Shown: positions 9,749 through 21,013 of the stretch, piece after piece | Layout: the number at the start of each line of letters is the position of its first letter | Numbering within the stretch: the first letter of the stretch is position 1 | From: Zopfochytrium polystomum | Taxonomy: Eukaryota; Chytridiomycota; Chytridiomycetes; Chytridiales; Chytridiaceae | Direction of reading: 5' to 3' | DNA: 64,000 nucleotides | Assembly: GCA_025765615.1 (NCBI GenBank) | Contig: JAIVFJ010000006.1 | Span: 434,001-498,000 of the forward strand | Notes under the pieces: generated by a model | Told to the model about the DNA's origin: nothing | Database searches by the model: none | Seen by the model: the letters and a program-made list of their open reading frames with translations, nothing else | Program-made: the position numbers and the translations under genes

Positions 9749-10916
9749 ATGCGATGGATCTCTGGACCGCTGCTGTTGGTCCTGCTTCTCGCCTCTGCTG
9801 CGTGTGTCAACGCGCTCTACTTTGTGCTCGAGGGAAACCAGCCAAAGTGCTTCATAGAGGAGCTACCGAAGGAAACGACTGTAATCGGTACCTACTCTTT
9901 GCCCTGATCCCATGTGTAGCCGCGCATTTGGTCTGAAATCGTGTTGTTCTCTCCGCCACGCCTTCAGGTACCTTTTCTTCGGCAAGCTGGTCGGACAGAG
10001 GCGAAAAGTATGAGGAGAACGCGAAGCTTTCCATCCTCATTCACGTAGACGTAAGGATTCCCACGCGCGTTGTACTCCCGTTACGATCGGAGCCCTGATC
10101 CTGATTTCAACTGTATCCCACCCTTCCTGAGTAGCACACCGAGACGCAGCACAGACTCGTTAGTCAAACGGGCCAGGCTAAGGGTAGATTCACTTTTACC
10201 TCGTCCGATGCCGGAGAGCATAAGATTTGCATGTAGGTTGTGAACAAGAATCTTCCTTGCAATCTAAATTCTCCTCGGTCGGCCCTCAAGCTCTGCTGAG
10301 AACTCTGGTGGATGGTTTGGCTCCCCCAAGACGGTAAATAGAACTTGCAGCATGCGTCCTCATGCGGACTGCGCTAACTGCATACCGACCCCATTTTCAC
10401 TTCATATCAAACCGAAGAAACTCACCCTTGATCTGATGTTTGGAGATGTAACTCACGACGTGACCAGTAGCAAGAAAGTAGCTGCAAATGGTGAGATTTT
10501 CAACAGTTTGATGCCATGTTTCTACTTCGCTCACAGTTGCTCCTGTGAACCAGACCTTGCTCAAACTGTCCGCGATATCAAGGAACGTGCGATCGCCATT
10601 CTCAAAGAACAGCAGTACCAGCGGGTACGTGGGCAGAAATGATTGAGATTTTGAGCGTCTCGTTTGACTGATTTCTACCTGGAAGGCCCGAGAAGCGGAA
10701 TTCCGCGACACAAGCGAGGCAACGAACTCCAAGGTCGTTCAGTGGACCATTATTCAGGTTATCGTTCTCGGTAAGGTTTTTTGCTTCGACGGTGGCCACG
10801 ATCTTGGCGAGTCACGAACACCTCTTAATCTCCCAACTCAACATTTCGCAGTCATCACTGGTCTGTGGCAGGTCCGGCATCTGAAGCAGTTTTTCGTGTC
10901 GAAGAAGCTGTTATAA
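9749..10916 (+). CDS. p24/emp24/gp25L family cargo receptor
   Basis: Eight small exons give a protein of about 210 residues, the usual p24 size. Residues 1-22 are a signal peptide. The mature protein opens LYFVLEGNQPKCFIEELP, the standard GOLD-domain beginning, with the paired Cys (KCFIEE and HKIC). A GGWFGSPK segment and LDLMFGDVTHD follow. The coiled coil ends KEQQYQR. After it come REAEFRDTSEATNSKVVQW, one membrane helix and a short cytosolic tail ending FFVSKKLL: it has the family's FF COPII signal and di-Lys near the end. p24 proteins cycle between ER and Golgi in COPI/COPII vesicles and sort cargo such as GPI-anchored proteins. Introns were placed by eye; all have GT..AG ends. It is convergent with SOD2 (114 bp). 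Confidence 0.9.
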
Positions 10917-11030
10917 TAGAATGGATGACTAGTGCCATTTGATCACTCGAAAAATAGCTTGAAACTGTTTATTTCTGCTAGTTTCTCACAGCCAGAACTC
11001 CGTTCAGTTCTGCTGTGCAACAACCAAGGG

Positions 11031-12224
11031 TTACGCCTTAGAGGCTGCGTCATATCGCTTTGCCACATCGTTCCAGTTGACAACATTCCAAACTGCTTTG
11101 AGGTAGTCCGGCCGAACGTTCTTGTACTGAAGGTAGTAAGCCTGAGGAAGGGAGAAGTAAGAAAGTGGCGAAAATACTTCAGATCTTCCTTGCACTTACG
11201 TGTTCCCAAACATCAATGCCCAAAAGAGGGACTTTGGCACCTGGAAAACCCGGAAGGTTCAATGTAATGTTGGATACATATGAGTACCGCGAAATTAGGT
11301 ACCTAGGACGGGGTCTTGGTTGGCCGTGGAGATAATTTCAATCCCCTTGTGGTTCTTGTCATACACGAGCCATCCCCAGCCAGATCCTGTGAGACCGCTC
11401 GTCAGCAAAGTGACAAGAGTATACGCTACAGGCCAGACCTTGGACGCCAGCAGCAGTTGCGTTAAATGCCGCAGTAAAGGCCTCGAGGGATCCCCATTTG
11501 TCCTTGATTGCAGACTGCAGTGCACCTGCCGTGCAAGGAGAAATTACACTTAACATTGAAACATTGACTCTTACCTGTAGAAAAATCACCGCCGCCACAC
11601 GACTGAGGCGCCAGGTTGTGCCAAAAGATGCTGAACCGAACGAACCGCTGAATTAGATGCAAAGCCAATTCACCTGTGATGGCTGTCCCACCTGTGGTTG
11701 ACGTGGCCTGCACAAAAAAAAAAAAAAAGTCAATTAGTTAAGACCGCATATCGTCACAGTTCCACCCACCGCCAAAGTTGAAGTTTAACGCGGGCTTCAA
11801 GGCCAACACGGCAGCGTTGTCGTTCTTTGCAACAGCGTCGGCCAGTTTCTCTTCCGCCACGTTCAGGTTGGTGACGTAAGCCTGATGGTGCTTAGAATGG
11901 TGGAGCTGCATAATCTCGGCTATATTGATCCGTTGCCGTAAAAGATGCGGTGAGGCCATCGCCAATTCAATTTCAAGTGCCTTTCTCACCAGAAATAAAT
12001 GGCTCGAGCTGTTACGGGAGGTGCTGTTAGGCGAAATTACATCCGCGATGGAGATTGGAGTGGTAACGCGAACTGCGACTCACTGCATTGAAGTCGTAGG
12101 GAAGATCGGGCAGGGTGTGCTTGAGTCGGCGGAAGGCTGCATTGCGCGAGGCAGGGGTAACAGCTGAGGCCGTGCTCGCACTCGTCAGGGAGGTGGCGAA
12201 ACGGTTGTTTGCGCGAACCAGCAT
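11031..12224 (-). CDS. SOD2: mitochondrial Fe/Mn superoxide dismutase
   Basis: Nine exons. The N-terminus ([20 protein letters not shown]...) is a mitochondrial presequence before [10 protein letters not shown]. Exon 1 is 12084-12224. Exon 2 is a 19-nt micro-exon (11990-12008, LEPFIS). Exon 3 (11770-11919) has the first metal-ligand region [11 protein letters not shown]. Exon 4 is a 16-nt micro-exon (11692-11707, HVNH) carrying another ligand His. Later exons give [25 protein letters not shown] and DVWEHAYYLQY, with the Asp and His ligands. It ends [10 protein letters not shown] at a TAA (11031-11033). It converts superoxide to peroxide and oxygen in the matrix. Family residues favour Mn, but Fe cannot be excluded. 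Confidence 0.9.
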
Positions 12225-12833
12225 CGTGGTGGTTCGAATGATTTCCTTTCTTTCTTTCCACGTCTCTTTTCCTTGGACCTTCGCTGGTTCGGCACCAAAA
12301 CTATTTTCCGATGTACCAATGTATTACTTTGAAGAAGTACGAGGTCAAAATCGAGACGGATCAACCGAACTAAATAGGGTTGCAAAAGAGGGCCGCATGC
12401 AGATGAAATGTAGAAAGATGAAAATTGCAGTGAAGAAAGTTCCACTTCCGTGGAATGCCGAATGCTGAAAAGAATGGGAGAAGTCGCACATGCATCAGGG
12501 ATCAATAACGAACAGTGTAATGAGGCTAGGCACAAAGTTTGAAACTGCTGGGAGATGCTGAGAGAAGAGAAACGAATGATGCAGGACGATCGCTTACTGG
12601 GTTATACCGGTAAGTGAAAGATGCAATGAATCACAAGATGTGGTAAGTGCACAGATGCTGGATGGTAAGGAAGAAAAACAAGCTCGACAACTTCTAACGG
12701 AAAACAACAGAAACGAGAAAGACACAATAAAGAAAAGGAGAGCGTTCCAACTACCGTAACGACATTCCATAACTTAACTTAGATAGACCGTGTATCCGAA
12801 ACGAACAAATGCCTGCTTCACTGAAAACACACC
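12225..12833. other. intergenic, SOD2 promoter and forkhead 3' UTR
   Basis: I see no convincing gene, RNA or repeat here. It must contain the SOD2 promoter (right of 12224) and the 3' UTR of the forkhead gene. The stretch 12400-12780 is purine-rich on the plus strand. Confidence 0.4.
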
Positions 12834-14459
12834 TCATAAGGGTTGCTGTGGTAGCCTCCAAGTTTGCGCAAGGCTATCACGACGACGCTCTGCCAGGACG
12901 GCAGCTGCCGCTGCCGCAACCATCGATGCGGAAAAGGCATGTGCCAGCCCGCCAGCTGGGAAGGCTGGCCCAGTAAGAGGCAATCCAAGGGGAGTCGCCC
13001 CAGAGGAGACGTCAGATAGGTAAGGAAGGAAGGCCGGTTGTGGAGGTGAAGGAGTTGGGGTTGGAAGCAGTGACGGTGCGAAGTCGGGAGAGAAGGGCAA
13101 AAGAGCGTCGGGGTCCGTCATCATTCGAGTCAATTGGTCCATCGACAAGGTTCGCGCACCAGGGTTCACTACCGAATCCAAGTCTCCGGAATCCAGGCCG
13201 AGCATGGACGAGTATGACTGGCTGTCCGACAGTGAGGATATAACTGAAGAGTTGGAAGCACTCCGGCCCACAAAGAAGGATGAAGTTCCGGCAATACATG
13301 AGCTTGAGCTAAGACTTGGAGATGACGGAGAGGAGACTGGTTGAGGGCTATTCTTGACGCTCGAGTTCCGCGACTGAGGACGGGAAGAACAGACGGCCGA
13401 CGGAGTGACAGTCGAGAAGGTGCTGCTCCGCCTCGGGACCGCAGTGCCGAGGGGGTTGAAATGCGAGAAGCTAGCCGACTTCGCCACGTCGCTTCCATTG
13501 CGGCCACGTCGGTCTGGTCCTCCGGAAGTCGAGAGAGGGCTCCCAATGGTCGTGCTTTTGGTGGAGCTACCTCTTGGGGGTTTCGGCTTGCCAAGCTCGC
13601 TTACATCAACCTTCCAGTAGGCGCCAGACCGACGGTCCATGTCCTCGCGGAGCTCTCGGGTGAAAATTTTCGAGATGGACAAGTTGTGTCGAATGGAATT
13701 CTTCCAAGCCTTCTCTTCAGGCTTGAAGTAGGGGAAATTGGTCGACACCCACTGATAGATATCACTGAGCACCATCTTCTGCTCTGGGCTTGATTGTATT
13801 GCCATGAGAATAAGCTGCACGTATGAGAGTGCGGGCTTCGCATTGGGATCCACCAACGATACTCCTGAGGGGAGAGACATTGCGCTATCACTCCGGGAAC
13901 AACTGTTGCTCCGACTTGTTGAGGCACTCGACGGAAGAGAGATGACCGGCACAGGTGAAGTAACCCGAATAATCGGAGACTCCGAGAGTGCCAGATCACT
14001 CGAAGAAGCCGCCGACTCTGCTGCGACAGAGGACGACGCCCAAGGAGAGGGGGGAGATAACAAAGCTGGGCCCGTTGACGGAGACAGCATCGGTGGCAGA
14101 GAGTTGAACGACCCAATTGATGCCGCTGACTGAGGAGTGGACGCGGAGGGCGAGAAGAAACTGTCTCCGGTGGTGAGCGGGGCGAAATTCGTGTTCAGGA
14201 AGGCTGGAATGGACCGAGAAGCGAACAAAGCGGACGACGAAGGGGAAGAGCCCATGAATCCATCATCCTGATGGGAGGCTGACAGGAGAAGCTGCTGTTG
14301 CTGCTGCTGGTGCTGGGCTTGGAGAAGAAGCAACTGCTCGAATGGGGATGGGTTTCGACCGTTGAAAGCGGACGGATGAGTTGTAGCTTCCACTTTCGTG
14401 GACGAGGTCATGATTTGTTGCTGCTGCGGTGTTGCGTGTTGGTGAGAGGAGCCGAGCAT
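12834..14459 (-). CDS. forkhead-box transcription factor
   Basis: Single exon, 541 codons, ATG at 14459. The forkhead (winged-helix) domain spans about residues 207-290: PALSYVQLILMAIQSSPEQK, then SDIYQWVSTNFPYF, recognition helix WKNSIRHNLSISKIF, and wing residues GAYWKV. The canonical NSIRHNLS core is intact, so sequence-specific DNA binding is expected. Everything else is low-complexity: a Gln-rich run near residues 10-57, Ser-rich blocks, and an Ala run near 515-522. It resembles fungal FKH/HCM1-type factors in having one domain inside a long disordered protein; no FHA domain is visible, so it is not Fkh1/2-like. Targets cannot be inferred. Confidence 0.9.
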   Translation of the reverse strand: MLGSSHQHATPQQQQIMTSSTKVEATTHPSAFNGRNPSPFEQLLLLQAQHQQQQQQLLLSASHQDDGFMGSSPSSSALFASRSIPAFLNTNFAPLTTGDSFFSPSASTPQSAASIGSFNSLPPMLSPSTGPALLSPPSPWASSSVAAESAASSSDLALSESPIIRVTSPVPVISLPSSASTSRSNSCSRSDSAMSLPSGVSLVDPNAKPALSYVQLILMAIQSSPEQKMVLSDIYQWVSTNFPYFKPEEKAWKNSIRHNLSISKIFTRELREDMDRRSGAYWKVDVSELGKPKPPRGSSTKSTTIGSPLSTSGGPDRRGRNGSDVAKSASFSHFNPLGTAVPRRSSTFSTVTPSAVCSSRPQSRNSSVKNSPQPVSSPSSPSLSSSSCIAGTSSFFVGRSASNSSVISSLSDSQSYSSMLGLDSGDLDSVVNPGARTLSMDQLTRMMTDPDALLPFSPDFAPSLLPTPTPSPPQPAFLPYLSDVSSGATPLGLPLTGPAFPAGGLAHAFSASMVAAAAAAVLAERRRDSLAQTWRLPQQPL

Positions 14460-14635
14460 GAGGCAATGAATGTAATGAACAGATGCAAAGGAATGAATGC
14501 AGTGAGAGGTGCAAGTGAGGAAGGTTGATGCAGTGAGTGGGAGTTGGAGAAAAAGGTGAAGGAAGGGAGGAAAGTGGAGCGTGATTTAAGGTGGGTATGG
14601 AGGGAGAGAGAGAGAGCGCGGCGTGGTGCACTCAA

Positions 14636-14756
14636 ACAGAGAGACAGACAGACTCAGACAGACAGTCGGTCAGACCGACAGGCAGACAAACAGATTGACG
14701 GACAGACTGAACGCCCGAAAGAGAGACAGACAGACAGAGGTCAGGAGAAATGAGAC
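14636..14756 (+). repeat. (CAGA)n-like simple repeat in forkhead 5' region
   Basis: About 120 bp built on CAGA/GACA tetranucleotides with interruptions, 180-300 bp upstream of the forkhead ATG and probably within its 5' UTR or promoter (TCTG-rich on the sense strand). Confidence 0.7.
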
Positions 14757-15369
14757 AGAAATCGTCAGACATGAACGAGAGACAAGAGACAGGAATGACA
14801 ATGGAATTCTGCCAGGCAACAAAAAAATTTTTTTGAATCAAAATTTTTGTGCCAATTTCGGTTTTCGGGCAATGGATGCACCGGTTCTCACATCCATTTT
14901 GGTGGGGTTGATGCCCTGATAAGGAAGGCTGTTTGGGATTTTGGCGGAAAACGGAATATTGAAAGAGAGTGGAGCGAGAAACGATTGCTGGCTGTTGGAA
15001 GAGGCCAAGACAAAAACGGTGAGGGAGCAAGCACAGCCACGCGAAATCAAGGGCATGGGTGGTCGCTCTCGTCCCCAACGAATAACATCGAAGAAGAAGG
15101 GGGAGGGGAAGTTTGTTAGCAGGCATCCAACAACACAGAACGAATATTGGTGCTGTGCAAGCAAAAACACCTCTACAAACCTGTTTTTCTCGAAATAAAA
15201 AGCCGACTACGCATTCTCGAAATAAACAGTCGACTACGCAGATTTTTTCGTGAACATGCTTGTGTGGAGAGTCTGGATGGTGGCACTAAGAAAGGCCCCA
15301 ATTTTATATGGGGGAGAAGAGAGAAAAAAAAGATTGGGGACCACGCCCTGTGCAAAAACACCTCCCGAC
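14757..15369. other. intergenic, no gene seen; contains a 27-bp tandem duplication
   Basis: Mixed sequence between the forkhead promoter and Copia-1. At 15188-15240 two near-identical 26-27-bp units stand in tandem (core CGACTACGCA in each). An A/T palindrome (A7T7) lies near 14821-14834. Nothing else is recognised. Confidence 0.4.
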
Positions 15370-15494
15370 TGTTGAGATTTGGCCTCGAGAGTGATTGCGG
15401 GAAGAGGGCGATCGCGGGTCGGGAAAGGGCGTGACAAGTCAGGTTTTTTCTTCTATTTTTCGTCCATTTTCTCTTGCGAGGGCATATTCCAACA
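15370..15494 (-). repeat. Copia-1 3' LTR
   Basis: 125 bp, TG...CA ends, homologous to 21519-21650 apart from substitutions and a 7-bp deletion. Confidence 0.9.
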
Positions 15495-15752
15495 CTCCCC
15501 CTTGCACAAGCGCCTTTAAAAGCAAAACTACTTCAAAGAAAGGAACTGAGTGAGAGAATTTAAAATGCCACTGCCCAGGTGAAAAACCCAAACCAATTGA
15601 CTGATCTCGGAAAACTGTAGCAGGGTAAGGAAAGGAAACGTATCAGGAAGGCACTGCTGAGGAGAGTACTGCAAAAAGGTAGGGATAACAAAAGGGTGCC
15701 CAAAACGGCAAAATGAAAGAAGGAAAATCTAACCAGTGCCCCACCCTGGGGC

Positions 15753-16290
15753 CTAACCCACTACTTTACCCTTGCGCGCCATGCGCGCCCTCCATGCGGC
15801 TGGTCCCTTGCTCGAGTCAACAAGTCCAAGTAGTATTCGGCCTTCGAAAACCGTGTCGCGTCCATGTGGCTTAGTGAGGAGATCAGCAAGCTGATCAAAG
15901 GAGAGGACGTGATCAACCTGCACAAGACCTTCCTCAACAAGCGACTGGATGTGGTGGTAGTGAAGTTGAATGTGCTTGGAGCGGTCTGTATGAAGATCTT
16001 TCATTGTCATATGGATTGTTGGTGTGTTGTCCTCATAAGCAGTCAGTGGTAGCTTGAGGGGCATCTTGACTGACAGGTGAAGGTTGTTGATAGCCTCAAG
16101 CTCCCAACCAAGTTCACTGAGGGCAATATACTCTGCTGCTGTTGATGATGTGGGGATTGTTGACGAACGCATCGACTTCCACCCAATTGCTCCCCCTGCT
16201 AGCAGCACGAGGTATGCTATCTGCGAGCGAGAGTCATGGCAGGAGTTGAATGATGCGTCCGCGTATCTGACAGGTTGAGGGTTGCTGTCC
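15753..16290 (-). pseudogene. Copia-1 RNase H domain
   Basis: Ribonuclease H of the Copia polyprotein, which degrades the RNA strand of the RNA-DNA hybrid. Catalytic acidic residues are visible in YADASF, AEYIALSE and YEDNTP. The conserved HIQLHYHHIQ and LADLLTKPHGRD blocks follow, which are typical of Copia ends. It is in a different frame from the RT part, so one frameshift separates the two near 16270. Confidence 0.85.
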
Positions 16291-17787
16291 TGCACTGTAG
16301 CGAAGTCCAACTGTGGCAGTGGCCTTGACATACCCAACAACATCCAACAGCTCACGCCAATGCCGTCTGCATGGATCCTGGGCAAAGGAGCCAAGTAGAC
16401 TGACACTGAGTGCAAGGTCTGGTCTGGTTGATGTCGCTGCGTAGTTGAGGCTGCCAATCACACAGAGATACTCAGTGCTGTTGACACACTCTTCGTCAGG
16501 GTTGGTGTATTCTGGCACGCGAGGGGTGAGCTTGGAGGTAGTCTTAAGTGGTGCGCCTCGAGGCCTCACAGCGCCGTGTTCAGCCTCAAAGCGAGATAGG
16601 AAGTTTCGGATGAAGTTAGCTTGGTGAATGATTGTGAAGTTTGAATCACAGATAACTTCCATTGAGAGAACGTAGGTGAGCTTCCCAAGCTCCCAAAGCT
16701 TGAACTCCCCCTTGAGGTCAGCAATCGCATCCTTGATAGCAGCAGTGTGACCGAACAAGGGGAGGTCATCAACATGGGTGAGGATGAAGCAAATTCCATG
16801 CTGGTTCTGCCGCCAGAACAAGCATGGGTCCGCCTGACTCTGCTGGAATCCCTTTGGCCGTAGGTGTGCTGCAAGGCGCAGGTACCAAGTCCAACCTGAT
16901 TGCTTCAGCCCGTACAATCCCTTCCAGAGTAACCAAACCATTCCAGGGAGGATTGGTACACCAGATGGCGGCGCCATGAAGATGGTGACATCGAGTATTC
17001 CGTACAGGTAGGCTGAGGAGATGTCAATCATCTCCATGTCCCAGCCATACAGGGTGCTGAGGGCAATCATCCATCGGAGAGTGTTACCTCGAATTACCGG
17101 CGAGTATGTCAGAGTGAAGTCAACGCCGGGCTGCTGCGTGAAACCACGAGCAACAAGTCTCGCACGAAATCGTTCGATGGTGCCGTCGGGTTTGAACTTC
17201 AGCTTGTATACCCACTTGCAACTCACAATGTTTGTGTTGGGTGGAGCTGTGGCTTCGATGAATACGCCCATGCTGCGGAGCATGCTCAGTTCGTACTCTT
17301 CAGCCTCTCTCCACTCTTTGGCAAAGGGTGAAGCCATGGCCTCCTCGTGCGTCAGCGGATCCTTGTATGTGTCAGGTGACACTCGAACTGTGTTGGAGTT
17401 GACATTGAAAGCGAAGAGTGGTCTGTCTTCGTCGTCTGAGTCTGACATGTACACAGATTCATCGTCGTTGTCGTCAGAGTCCTCATATGGTCCGCACACA
17501 AATAACGCATCTGGCACGTCAGGAGCACTCTCAGCAGCAGGTGGGTCACTTGGCATGGCTGGTTCCGCCGCATCACTGGGCCCTCCACCCCTAGCAATGT
17601 GAGTGTCCCAGGCTTGCATGGGCGCAGAGCCCCACCCCACGGGGCTCTCACCATCCACGGCCACCGGAACCTCTGCGCTGGACTGAGATGCCACGTCTAC
17701 AAAGCCACTGGGCCCACCGCCCCTAGCGCCGCTGGAAGGACGGTCCCCAACCACACCAGTGGTGCCCTGTGCTATGGCTCCCTGCAT
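16234..17787 (-). pseudogene. Copia-1 reverse transcriptase domain
   Basis: Open for 517 codons. It contains the standard Copia RT order: KEWREAEEYEL, VSCKWVYKLKFKPDG, ARLVARGFTQQPGVDF, the first catalytic Asp in MEMIDISSAYL, GLYGLKQSG, and the catalytic doublet in LTHVDDLPLFG. His replaces the usual Tyr of YVDD. SLNYAATSTRPDLALSVSLL follows. It copies the element's RNA into DNA. The frame is intact here even though flanking domains are broken. Confidence 0.88.
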
Positions 17788-19202
17788 GTGTGATGGTTTT
17801 GGTGGGATGAGGTTGTGTTAATTGTTTTGATGTGTTTTGAAGAGGTAAAGGGTATAGAGAATTGTTTGTTAGTATGGTGAATCTCAGGGTTACTCACCAG
17901 TTGGTTGTTGGTTGGGTTCTTTCTTGGTCGTCCACGTTTCTTCTTTGGTGGTGGTAGGTCAGGGTCAATGCTGGGGGCCACTACTGTTTCTGGTGATGCA
18001 GTTTGTGGTGGTGGTTGTTGTGGAGCTAGTGACGACTTTGGTGGTCACCCCCGCTTCTTCGGTGTTGGCACTGTCTGTGCTTTGCCGTGCCCCACCTTCT
18101 GCTGCTGCTTCTGCACTTTTTGCTGCAGTGCCTGCTGGAGAATCTGCTCTGCATGAATGACTGATTGGACTGCCTTTTCACATGCTGGGTGACTGAGGTC
18201 TGAAAGTGGTGGGAGGTTAACGCTGATGCTCTCAATCCCCCTCCTCACAGCGTGAACCCCAGTAAAAGGAGGGAACTTGTCTTCAAAGAAGACGATGTCG
18301 TGGTAGCGCTGGTAGATGATGCGCTGCTCTTGGAGCTCCCACAACACCAAAACTGATTGTGAAACAGAGCCGAGGTAGACAGCTGGACGGCCCTTGGGGT
18401 CAAGTTTCTTGCGAAGAGTTGGGCTGACCCAGTAGAAGCACTTGGAACCAAAAGTTCGAAAGTGGCTAACTTGTGGAGGTATGTGGTGCCGGCCCTTGTG
18501 TGGTGAGAAGATGCCTCGCTGTACATTTGGAGGCAGTTCTTGATCTGAGAGGCTTGTCTATACGCATAGCTCCAAAAGGTGAGGGGAACATTGGGAGCAC
18601 CAAGGAGAAGAGAGCGAGTCATATCTGTCACAATCTGGATGTGGCGTTTGCGATGGCAAAGGTTTGAGCTGAATGCCACGCAAATCGCAGAAGGACTTGA
18701 ACGTCTGGTTGAAGTTTTTCTTTTCCTCAATCCAGGCGGATGATCTGGATTTTTCGTCCCTCAGTTTTCTCAAGGAAAAGGATTAACTTAATAAGGAATG
18801 GTAAGGCGTCGCTCTTCGGGGGATGGGCTCATTCCATGAATAGCGGGTGCTCTTGCAAACAACAGTGACTGCGTAGTTGCAGCTGTCAAAGGAGGTGATG
18901 GGGATTGAATTGACATCAACGTTGAGGGTGTGTGCGAAGGGAATTGGCTCATCAGGACGGGCTGTGAAATTCTTCTGGCGCATCTTGGCTGCAACACAGA
19001 TCTCGCACTTGGGGACGTGAGAGGTGTTGAGCGGTGGAAGGTCTGCTGTCGTTCGGTGGTGAAGCATGTAGCCTAGGCGCTGGAAGCTGACATGACCCAG
19101 TGCGCAATGCAGCTGCTCAACCTCAGTGATGCAAAGTTGTTCTGCCTTGATAGCGACTGGTGATGGGCCTTCAGGTGATGGAAAGGTCTCCTGATGAACC
19201 AT
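17772..19202 (-). pseudogene. Copia-1 integrase region with tandem AT-hook-like motifs
   Basis: The N-terminal zinc-binding HHCC region is clear (LHCALGHVSF, then PKCEICVAAK), followed by the first core Asp (LNVDVNS). The rest of the core is split over frames: RDEKSRSSAWIEEKK..., then FWSYAYRQASQIKNCL. Between integrase and RT is a Pro-rich linker with two basic motifs: KKRG-stop-PPK (18036-18063; TGA at 18045-18047) and KKRGRPRK (17917-17949). Both fit the AT-hook pattern if the TGA was once CGA. The integrase would insert the cDNA; this copy cannot make an intact protein. Confidence 0.75.
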
Positions 19203-19233
19203 TGCAATGGTAGCTGCAGCTGTGTGACTGAGT

Positions 19234-19629
19234 CTATGAAGCTTTGAATTCTTGGTGACGAGGAAGTGAAGTCCTGAGCGTTTGACACATCAGCCAATGG
19301 GGGAGTTCACTAGTTTTCAAGATAACACCAGGGCGGCCTTTAAACTTAGAAAAGAAAAACTTCCCATCTTCTTGAAGGTCGTTCGTGGCAAGGAGACTGT
19401 AAAGAGCGCTTGGAGCATAGCAGGCTTCCTTGATTACAATCTCCACACTGTTTGGAAGAGGGATTCCTGCTGGTCCAACGCCTTTGATTTTGAGTGGGGT
19501 GGAGTCTTTGTCAATGGTTCCAACAGACGAGGTGCGTTCGGTGTAGGATGTGAAAAGGTGAGCGTCTTTGAGAATGGTCTTGACACAGCCAGAGTCGACA
19601 ACGATGGGTGATTCCTTGAACATAAACAT
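19234..19629 (-). pseudogene. Copia-1 aspartic protease region
   Basis: The active-site triplet appears as IVVDSGCVKTIL, with the flap/second-sheet region GPAGIPLPNSVEI and the family-typical ACYAPSALYSLLATNDL downstream. It would cleave the gag-pol polyprotein. In a different frame from gag. Confidence 0.78.
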
Positions 19630-19734
19630 AGTGGGCGACGATGATGAAAGGGCAAGGTGTTTGGGGATATGAGGTGCTGGTTGGAAGTTAGAGGTCTGCT
19701 TTCGACGTGCCCGAGGTGGGTGCCTCGAGCCAAC

Positions 19735-21013
19735 TAAAACTCCGACAAATACTCCCCAGGGTCGCTACTGCCAGTCTCGCTATCGTCAATAGATGGCACG
19801 TCACTGGTGCTGCCTGTGGCGATAAGTGCGACTGGCTCGTCCCGTTTCCTCATGATGCAGTGTTTTGCAAAGTGGTTCCGCTTCCCACAATGGTGACACA
19901 GCACTGATTTCCAACTCCTTGTCGCTGATCCTGAGCTGTAGCGCCGCCATGTGCAGCTCGATTTTCTGCTCGCCTCTGAGTTCGGGAGGTGTAGTGTCCA
20001 TGTCGCTCAGAATGCCGTTCTGCATGCCGTTCTCTACCCTGTCGCCCAGCGCAGCCACCCCAACCATGGCAGCGCCCACCATGGATTTCTCTGCCTTGGT
20101 GGTGTTGCTCAACCTGGTGGGAGCGCCTTTGCTCTCAGCGGTTGTGGAAATTGCTAAGTAGTGCAGCCTCATTGACTGGCTCCACTAGTGGTGCGACAGT
20201 TGGTCCTCTAGGTTTGTTACGGGCTTCCATAGTCTTGAGGAAGGCAAAGAGGGCAGTCATGTCTGTGATGGTGTTGTTGTCCACTTGAGATAGATAGTTC
20301 TCAGTCCGAATGTGCCAGTACTCTTCGTCCTCTAAACATTCTGTCAGTTGATCCACCATTGACTCAAACTTTAGCATTTCGTTGATTTTGCCTAAGACAC
20401 CCCTGGGGGCAAGGCTCCTGACTTCGGCCAGGTCTCTATAGTGCTTCTCAAATATGGGTTGAAAATCAGCAATCTTCCCCCCCAGTTCAATCTTGAGGGC
20501 AGCAATCTTGCGAATCATTGCACGCGCCTGTGCTTCGTCAATGTGTCCAATCTTCCTCCTGAGTTCTTCAAGTGCCTGAAAGACAAACGTAATGCCACTG
20601 ATTTTGAGTTCAAGAGTCTCGCTTATGTGATTGTAGATGTGCAGCATCCCAGCCCGATTCTGGTCATACGTTTCTGGGAAGACGTTTGCGTCCTCGCTAA
20701 ACGTCCAGTAGCCAACATATTCTGGGTTGTTTGGGACGTACTCGTGGGTGATATGCATGACTTCCCATTCGTTATATCCAGCTGGGGGGTTTGCTGACCA
20801 GAACTTGAAATGCTCAGGGACGGCAGGAACCGCGGCGGTTGTGTCTGTAGCAGGAACTGCTGGGACAGCAGCAACTTTGTGCGCAAGTCGGACACGGACG
20901 GCAGCACTTGCTTGCTTACTGGCAAAATGCCCCTCCACATAGTCCATCCATCTTGTGAAGTCGACAGGGTTGACTAGCTGACGGTGCAGGAGCTTCACGC
21001 TTGGCTCGCTCAT
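19735..21013 (-). pseudogene. Copia-1 gag with zinc knuckle
   Basis: ATG at 21013 (MSEPSVKLLHRQLV). About 290 residues of alpha-helical capsid sequence follow, including FTRWMDYVEGHFASKQAS and GKIADFQPIFEKHYRDLAEV. The reading frame then breaks near 20140; the nucleocapsid CCHC knuckle (CHHCGKRNHFAKHC, 19857-19898) is in another frame. This protein forms the particle shell and binds RNA. Confidence 0.8.

Noticed and set aside
20441..20797. Plus-strand frames across Copia-1 gag (and mirror frames at 61919-62275)
   Set aside because: Antisense shadows of gag.
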